From contig JALFHA010000141.1 in the NCBI GenBank assembly GCA_022776785.1, positions 1 through 16,820 of the forward strand: a stretch of 16,820 nucleotides of DNA. Reading direction: 5' to 3'. The translations under genes were made by a program, and so were the position numbers. Below are positions 6,319 to 16,820 of the stretch, piece by piece (within the stretch, counting starts at the first letter, position 1; every line of letters begins with the position of its first letter). The notes below the pieces were generated by a model. That model had not been told where the DNA came from, did not search any database, and saw only the letters and a program-made list of their open reading frames with translations. The stretch comes from Clostridiales bacterium (GTDB taxonomy: Bacteria; Bacillota; Clostridia; Christensenellales; Aristaeellaceae).

Positions 6319-6765
6319 TTATTCCGTCGGCCTGCGGCGGCGCAGGGCCTCGTTGAGCTGCTCGGTTTCGATTTCCTGCTTGAACTGCTCGCCGATGAGC
6401 ATGGCGAACAGGCCGACGAACATCGCCGCGCCCAGCAGCAGGCCCGGCAGCCAGCCCGGCACGGCGAGCCAGCCGCCCCACAGGCTGGCGGCGAAGATCG
6501 CCAGCGCGGATGCGCCCGCCCACGCGACGGTGCGCCCGAAGAGCACGCCGCGGGAATAGTCCGTGCCGTCGGGCAGGATGAAGGATTGCAGCGCCGCGAT
6601 GGCGAAGCTGAGCAGCAGCATCTGAAGCAGAGAGAGCAGCGAGAGGAAGCCCTGCCCGCAGATGAAGGCGATGATGCCGCAGAAGAAGACGAGCGCGGAA
6701 AAATACACGCCCATATTGCGCTTGGTGCTCATGCCCCAGACGTAGAAGCGCTTGAATGCTTTCAT
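6319..6765 (-). CDS. DUF3021-family four-helix membrane protein
   Basis: A 148-aa integral membrane protein, typical of DUF3021 in length and plan. A short basic N-terminus (MKAFKRFYVWGMSTKRN) is followed by four hydrophobic segments (about residues 20-38, 42-62, 78-98 and 104-124) and a charged, helical C-terminal tail (EQFKQEIETEQLNEALRRRRP) that would face the cytoplasm. DUF3021 proteins are commonly encoded directly after a LytTR regulator, as here: a 30-bp gap with AGGAGG upstream of this ATG, then a shared terminator. By analogy with such pairs it may hold or inhibit the regulator at the membrane. That role is inference, not visible in the sequence. Confidence 0.85.
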   Translation of the reverse strand: MKAFKRFYVWGMSTKRNMGVYFSALVFFCGIIAFICGQGFLSLLSLLQMLLLSFAIAALQSFILPDGTDYSRGVLFGRTVAWAGASALAIFAASLWGGWLAVPGWLPGLLLGAAMFVGLFAMLIGEQFKQEIETEQLNEALRRRRPTE

Positions 6766-6795
6766 ATAATAGGAACCTCCTGTTCAAATTTCCGT

Positions 6796-7227
6796 TCAGG
6801 CTGAGGGTGTGCCGAGCAGCGCGCGGCGCAGCGCCGCGGCGTAGCGGCGGGAGATGTAGAGCTGCTCGCCATTTTTCAGCGTGGCGAGGATGCGGCCGTC
6901 GCCCTTGCTTTGCAGCGCGGCGATAGCGTCCACGCGCACGACGGCGCTCTTGGCGCAGCGCAGCAGCGAAAGCTGCTCCAGCGCGGCGAGGGTGAGCGGC
7001 GTTTCAAACACGGCATCCTGCGTATAGAGGAAGGTGTGCCGCTCGACGGCCTCCGCGTAGAGCACGTCGGCAGGGGCCAGCAGGCGGAGCTGATCGCCGT
7101 CGCGTGCGGGAATTTTGCGCTGTGCGCCGCCGAGCAGGGCGAGCAGCGCGCGGATGTGCGGCGCGTCGGGATCGCGGCAGCGGAGAATCAGCTCGTCCTC
7201 GTCGGCGCGCGTCAGGGTGAGCTTCAT
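6796..7227 (-). CDS. LytTR-domain DNA-binding regulator
   Basis: A 143-aa stand-alone transcription regulator. The N-terminal ~40 residues have no receiver domain, so it is not a classical two-component response regulator. Residues about 45-140 fit the LytTR DNA-binding fold: LRLLAPADVLYAEAVERHTF, then the LAALEQLSLLRCAKSAVVRVDAI segment, then LKNGEQLYISRRYAAALRRAL at the end. AGGAGG lies 8 nt before the ATG at 7227. It is first in a two-gene operon with the DUF3021 protein. The operon promoter is predicted at 7371-7400, so its leader of about 137 nt contains the right 99-bp inverted-repeat arm, which stops exactly at the ribosome site. LytTR regulators of this kind often control their own operon. 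The targets are unknown. Confidence 0.88.
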   Translation of the reverse strand: MKLTLTRADEDELILRCRDPDAPHIRALLALLGGAQRKIPARDGDQLRLLAPADVLYAEAVERHTFLYTQDAVFETPLTLAALEQLSLLRCAKSAVVRVDAIAALQSKGDGRILATLKNGEQLYISRRYAAALRRALLGTPSA

Positions 7228-7240
7228 GGGAAAGACCTCC

Positions 7241-7339
7241 TTTTACTATAAGAGTCCTTCTGCAAAGCTTCGGCCTCGATCGTAAAGCAGCGGGACTTAC
7301 ATCACTTGGTCGGTGATGCAGCCGGCATCATGCCGATTT
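7241..7339 (-). repeat. Right arm of 99-bp inverted repeat, in the LytTR operon leader
   Basis: Reverse complement of 6167-6265 at about 91 percent. Read in the direction of the LytTR gene, it begins with the ATCGGCATGATGCCG palindrome and ends at TATAGTAAAA, directly followed by the AGGAGG ribosome site. It can form hairpins, for example CATCAC/GTGATG on the plus strand at 7310-7316 and nearby, so it may act as a structured 5' leader. Confidence 0.9.
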
Positions 7340-7370
7340 CGGGGCGATGTCAGACCGGGTCTGTGACAAC

Positions 7371-7400
7371 AGTATAGCAAAGCCGCTCCGGCAGGCGCAA
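7371..7400 (-). promoter_or_regulatory. Promoter of the LytTR-DUF3021 operon
   Basis: Read on the minus strand: TTGCGC (7395-7400), an 18-bp spacer, then TATACT (7371-7376) with TGC before it (extended -10). The start near 7364 lies upstream of the right inverted-repeat arm. Confidence 0.6.
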
Positions 7401-7603
7401 GGGGCCTGCACGCAAGCGGCGCAAAACGGCGCACAGGATGCGGAGTTGGAAAGTTGTGGAGGATAAATGGCTGATTATCGCTTAAATTTGAAGGAAAATG
7501 GGGGGATGAATTGAATAATTGAGATGTTTTTAAGATAAAGTGGTGTAATTGATGCATGGGGGTGAGGAGAGGCGGGAAAAGCCCTCAAGACGCCGCAAAA
7601 CGG
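7401..7603. other. Intergenic spacer between divergent promoters, AT-rich in part
   Basis: Lies between the LytTR operon promoter and the promoter at 7604-7632. The stretch at about 7450-7560 is strikingly AT-rich against its GC-rich surroundings. A 15-codon frame at 7467-7514 has a ribosome-like GGAGG but no other support. I see no RNA gene, repeat or further regulator site here. Confidence 0.5.
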
Positions 7604-7632
7604 GTGAAAATGGTGCGCGGGTGTGGTATACT
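7604..7632 (+). promoter_or_regulatory. Promoter of the membrane-anchored protein gene
   Basis: TATACT at 7627-7632 with TGG before it (extended -10) and a weak -35, GTGAAA (7604-7609), with a 17-bp spacer. The leader to the ATG at 7662 is short, about 23 nt. Confidence 0.65.
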
Positions 7633-7661
7633 AGGCGCAGAATGTCTCAAGGAGGACGCAC

Positions 7662-8210
7662 ATGCGGGGAAAGCGAAAAAAGAGCCGCGTGGCAGGCGCG
7701 CTGACGGCGCTGCTGGGCTTTGCGTGCGCGCTGATTCTTGGCGCGCTGTTTTACGGGACGATGGTCTATCAGCTGGCCGGGGAGGAGAACGCCGCGCCTG
7801 CGCAGGCGGGAACGGCCCAGACGGGCACAGGCGCACAGACGGACGGCGTTGTCTTTCCGGGGCGGCTGCTGGCGCTGAGCGAGGGCGAGCTGACCGACGA
7901 GCGGGCCGGTGAGGAAACCGTGGAGGGCGTGACCTGCACGGTGGTGACGCGCGTGTACGCGCTGGGCGACGGCACGCAGGTATCCGCGGTGAGCGCATCC
8001 CCGGCGGCCTATATGGCGAGGCTGGCCGAGCTGGGCTACGCGCCGCAGCTGGTGACGGGCTTCGCGATCGCGGGGCTGGGCGCTGTGTGCGAGGCGCGCG
8101 GGCAGGAACTGCTGCTGGCGGCGCGCGACGGGGACTGCGTTTACTTCATCGCCGCCGAGGCCTCGGAGCAGGCGATGGCTGCGCTGGGCGCATCGGCGGC
8201 GCTGGAGTGA
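7662..8210 (+). CDS. Membrane-anchored protein of unknown function
   Basis: 182 aa; not recognised. What can be seen: a very basic N-terminus (MRGKRKKSR), one hydrophobic segment at about residues 10-36 that would serve as signal anchor, then an Ala/Gly/Thr-rich linker (about 40-62) and a small folded domain (about 63-182) with alternating beta-like stretches (GVTCTVVTRVYAL, TQVSAVSAS) and helices. The topology predicts the domain outside the cell. AAGGAGG lies 6 nt before the ATG, and it has its own promoter and terminator, so it is a one-gene unit. It has two cysteines in the outer domain besides one in the anchor. Codon use matches its neighbours. The divergent LytTR pair is its closest neighbour, but nothing ties them together. 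It could be a lineage-specific envelope protein. Confidence 0.8.
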   Translation: MRGKRKKSRVAGALTALLGFACALILGALFYGTMVYQLAGEENAAPAQAGTAQTGTGAQTDGVVFPGRLLALSEGELTDERAGEETVEGVTCTVVTRVYALGDGTQVSAVSASPAAYMARLAELGYAPQLVTGFAIAGLGAVCEARGQELLLAARDGDCVYFIAAEASEQAMAALGASAALE

Positions 8211-8233
8211 TCTGCGCATCGGGAAGCGCATCA

Positions 8234-8275
8234 AAAAAGGGAGGACGCGGAAAATGACCGCGAGCCTCCCTTTTT
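8234..8275. terminator. Intrinsic terminator, symmetric
   Basis: AAAAAGGGAGG (8234-8244) pairs with CCTCCCTTTTT (8265-8275), with an inner CGCGG/CCGCG stem (8246-8250 with 8258-8262). The A-run and T-run flank the stem on both strands, so it can stop transcription from either side. It ends the unit starting at 7662. Confidence 0.88.
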
Positions 8276-8310
8276 AATACTGTTTTGCGTTAAAAAGATG
8301 GGGTGATAGG

Positions 8311-8580
8311 CGCGAAGCGAAGATGGGGTTTGGGGGTTCGTAATCGGCGCCGCCTGCGGCGGATGAAGCCGATGAAGAACGGGCAATAGCCCCGGACTGA
8401 AATCCCCAAGCGGGTTTGGAATCGTAGCCTGCCGCCCGCTGTGCGGGAAACAGGCAGGCGGAGATTGGGAACCACAAGGAGCGCCTACGGCGCGACTATG
8501 CGAGTTTCCTGGGTCGGCAGCCCAATGCATCCCGATAAAGAATTTCTGCAAAGTAGTCAGGGAGCGAAGCGAGGCCTGAC
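8311..8580 (+). repeat. Structured dispersed repeat, copy B
   Basis: Begins 35 bp after the terminator at 8275 and matches copy A from CGCGAAGCGA to the closing GTCAGG...CCTGAC hairpin. Helices seen: TCGGC-g-CCGCC-tgc-GGCGG-atgaa-GCCGA (8344-8372), uninterrupted here; P1 GCCTGCC 8427-8433 / GGCAGGC 8453-8459 around CCCGC-tgt-GCGGG; P2/P3 at about 8467-8510, with AGGA (8477-8480), the hairpin GCGCC-tac-GGCGC (8481-8493) and GACTA (8494-8498); then GGGTCGGCAGCCC. Similarity to copy C may continue to about 8642 (ATTAATCGAAGAA). No protein is encoded. Confidence 0.85.
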
Positions 8581-8800
8581 GGTGAGTTCTTGACGGACCA
8601 ACGAGAAAATCGGAGGAAATACATTAATCGAAGAACAGTATAACCTATAGGAAATTGCGTCACCACCGGCCTCGAAGGAAGAAGGATGGAGAATACAGAG
8701 CGGGTCGGAGGTGGGAGCGGTCACTGGCTGCTCTTTTAGAAAAATATTACGGAACTTTACAGAAACCAAAAGTTTTTTACAAAAAAATGTTCAGAAATGC
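8581..8800. other. Intergenic region between repeat B and the rpoB promoter
   Basis: The first ~60 bases may be the tail of repeat B: ATTAATCGAAGAACAGTAT at 8624-8642 recurs, inverted and with one change, near 16610-16630 in copy C. The rest becomes AT-rich toward the rpoB promoter (A and T runs at about 8750-8790), as an UP-like region would be. No gene is seen. Confidence 0.5.
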
Positions 8801-8829
8801 TTGACAGCACTTTCAAAAAGGAATACAAT
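8801..8829 (+). promoter_or_regulatory. rpoBC promoter
   Basis: TTGACA (8801-8806), a 17-bp spacer and TACAAT (8824-8829): a near-consensus sigma-A promoter with A/T runs upstream. The leader to the rpoB start is about 165 nt. It contains a hairpin GGTGTGC (8861-8867) / GCATACC (8874-8880) followed by TTTCCTC, which could be an attenuator. Confidence 0.85.
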
Positions 8830-8999
8830 ACTATATTGCATCAGTATGCAAAATAGGCATGGTGTGCCCGGGAGCATACCTTTCCTCATCCTCATTGTAC
8901 AACGGTTTGGCCCGTTTGGCAATGGGAAGTTTCAAAAGGCCGCCTGTTTTATCGCATACGTCCTTTGCAGTGCTTAACAAGTTAGGGGTGATGGCATTC

Positions 9000-12830
<3,831 letters not shown>

Positions 12831-12844
12831 AAAACCGCCTGCCG

Positions 12845-12894
12845 CCCGCCGCCAAACGCGGCGGCGCGGCGGGCATTGCGGCCGACTCGTCGGC
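12845..12894 (+). other. rpoB-rpoC intercistronic hairpins
   Basis: CCCGCCGC (12845-12852) pairs with GCGGCGGG (12866-12873); then GCCGAC-tc-GTCGGC at 12881-12894. There is no T-run after either, so they should not terminate transcription. They may stabilise or process the mRNA between the two genes. Confidence 0.5.
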
Positions 12895-12922
12895 TGAACT
12901 GGAAGAAGGGAGTGTTACCCCT

Positions 12923-16543
<3,621 letters not shown>

Positions 16544-16570
16544 TTCGTTCTCGCAATAGAATCATAAAGA

Positions 16571-16606
16571 GGAGCGAGGCCCCGAAACGGGCTTCGCTCC
16601 CTTTTT
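16571..16606 (+). terminator. Intrinsic terminator of rpoBC
   Basis: A 12-bp stem (16571-16582 with 16589-16600, arm GGAGCGAGGCCC, one G-U pair) has a 6-nt loop, followed by C and TTTTT at 16602-16606. It closes the rpoBC operon 28 bp after the stop codon. Confidence 0.92.
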
Positions 16607-16607
16607 G

Positions 16608-16820
16608 ATACTATTCTTCGATTAATACTGTTCTCAATTCAAACCGAGCTGTCACAGATTCACCGTCAGGTGTCGCTTCGCTCCCTGACTACTTTGCAAA
16701 AACGCTTAATCAATGAAGAACGTTGGGCTGCCGACCCGGGAAACCCGCATAGTCGCGCCAAAGGCGCTCCTTGCGGTTTCCAGCCTTCGCCTGCCTGATT
16801 CCGCCACAGGCGGCGGCAGG
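16608..16820 (-). repeat. Structured dispersed repeat, copy C (cut by window end)
   Basis: The same element as copies A and B but in the opposite orientation, starting directly after the rpoC terminator. Seen on the plus strand in reverse order: an ATTAATCGAAGAA-like tail near 16612-16626, GTCAGG (16665-16670) and the matching CCTGAC, the complement of GGGTCGGCAGCCC, P2/P3 at 16739-16781 with TAGTC (16750-16754), GCGCC-aaa-GGCGC (16755-16767) and TCCT (16768-16771), then P1 with CCTGCC at 16790-16795 and GGCAGG at 16815-16820, around CCGCC-aca-GGCGG. The rest lies beyond the window. Confidence 0.85.

Noticed and set aside
7245..7250. TATAGT as a -10 box for the LytTR gene
   Set aside because: It lies only a few bases before the ribosome site, so the transcript would start inside or past it. 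The promoter at 7371-7400 is preferred.
7467..7514. 15-codon frame with a GGAGG before it
   Set aside because: Too short, in an AT-rich spacer, with no promoter or conservation evidence.
8859..8999. Longer N-terminus for RpoB from ATG 8859
   Set aside because: The added 47 residues are unlike any RpoB, lie in the leader with its hairpin, and have no ribosome site; the site at 8984-8990 fits a start at 9000.

Overview
The window looks like chromosomal DNA of a GC-rich member of the Bacillota (class Clostridia is the best guess, perhaps a gut lineage). The evidence is strong AGGAGG-type ribosome sites, sigma-A promoters of TTGACA-N17-TATAAT type, a formate-tetrahydrofolate ligase, a BioY biotin transporter, a DUF815 ATPase, a LytTR-DUF3021 gene pair, a small holin-like toxin and RpoB/RpoC of Gram-positive type. 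I cannot name a genus.

Layout, left to right. Positions 2-1267 hold the last three quarters of fhs (+). 1399-1830 is a low-GC module that looks like a type I toxin-antitoxin locus: a 29-residue hydrophobic peptide on +, an opposing promoter on -, and terminators for both strands. bioY (-) follows, with two BirA-like operators around its promoter. argS (+) is divergent from bioY and has its own promoter. 4363-4733 is copy A of a structured intergenic repeat. A DUF815-family ATPase (+) ends at 6153. A LytTR regulator and a DUF3021 membrane protein (both -) sit between two 99-bp inverted repeats. A membrane-anchored protein of unknown function (+) ends at 8210 and is followed by a terminator and repeat copy B. 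rpoB and rpoC (+) form a two-gene operon with a strong promoter and a strong terminator. Repeat copy C (- orientation) begins straight after that terminator and runs off the window end.

The genes are mostly housekeeping: C1-folate metabolism, biotin uptake, arginyl-tRNA synthesis and the RNA polymerase core. The novelty lies between the genes. The dispersed repeat is modular. In copies A, B and C several helices keep their pairing while their sequences differ, around an invariant AGGA/GACTA internal loop. In copy A one complete unit is inserted exactly into the loop of a hairpin that is intact in copy B. I do not recognise this family; it could be a structured RNA, a miniature mobile element, or both. 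Three further regulatory arrangements deserve checking: the toxin mRNA whose 5' and 3' ends are complementary, the paired BirA operators, and the inverted repeats that run exactly from ribosome site to terminator around the LytTR-DUF3021 pair.

All alignments, pairings and residue numbers were done by eye. No database search or folding program was run.
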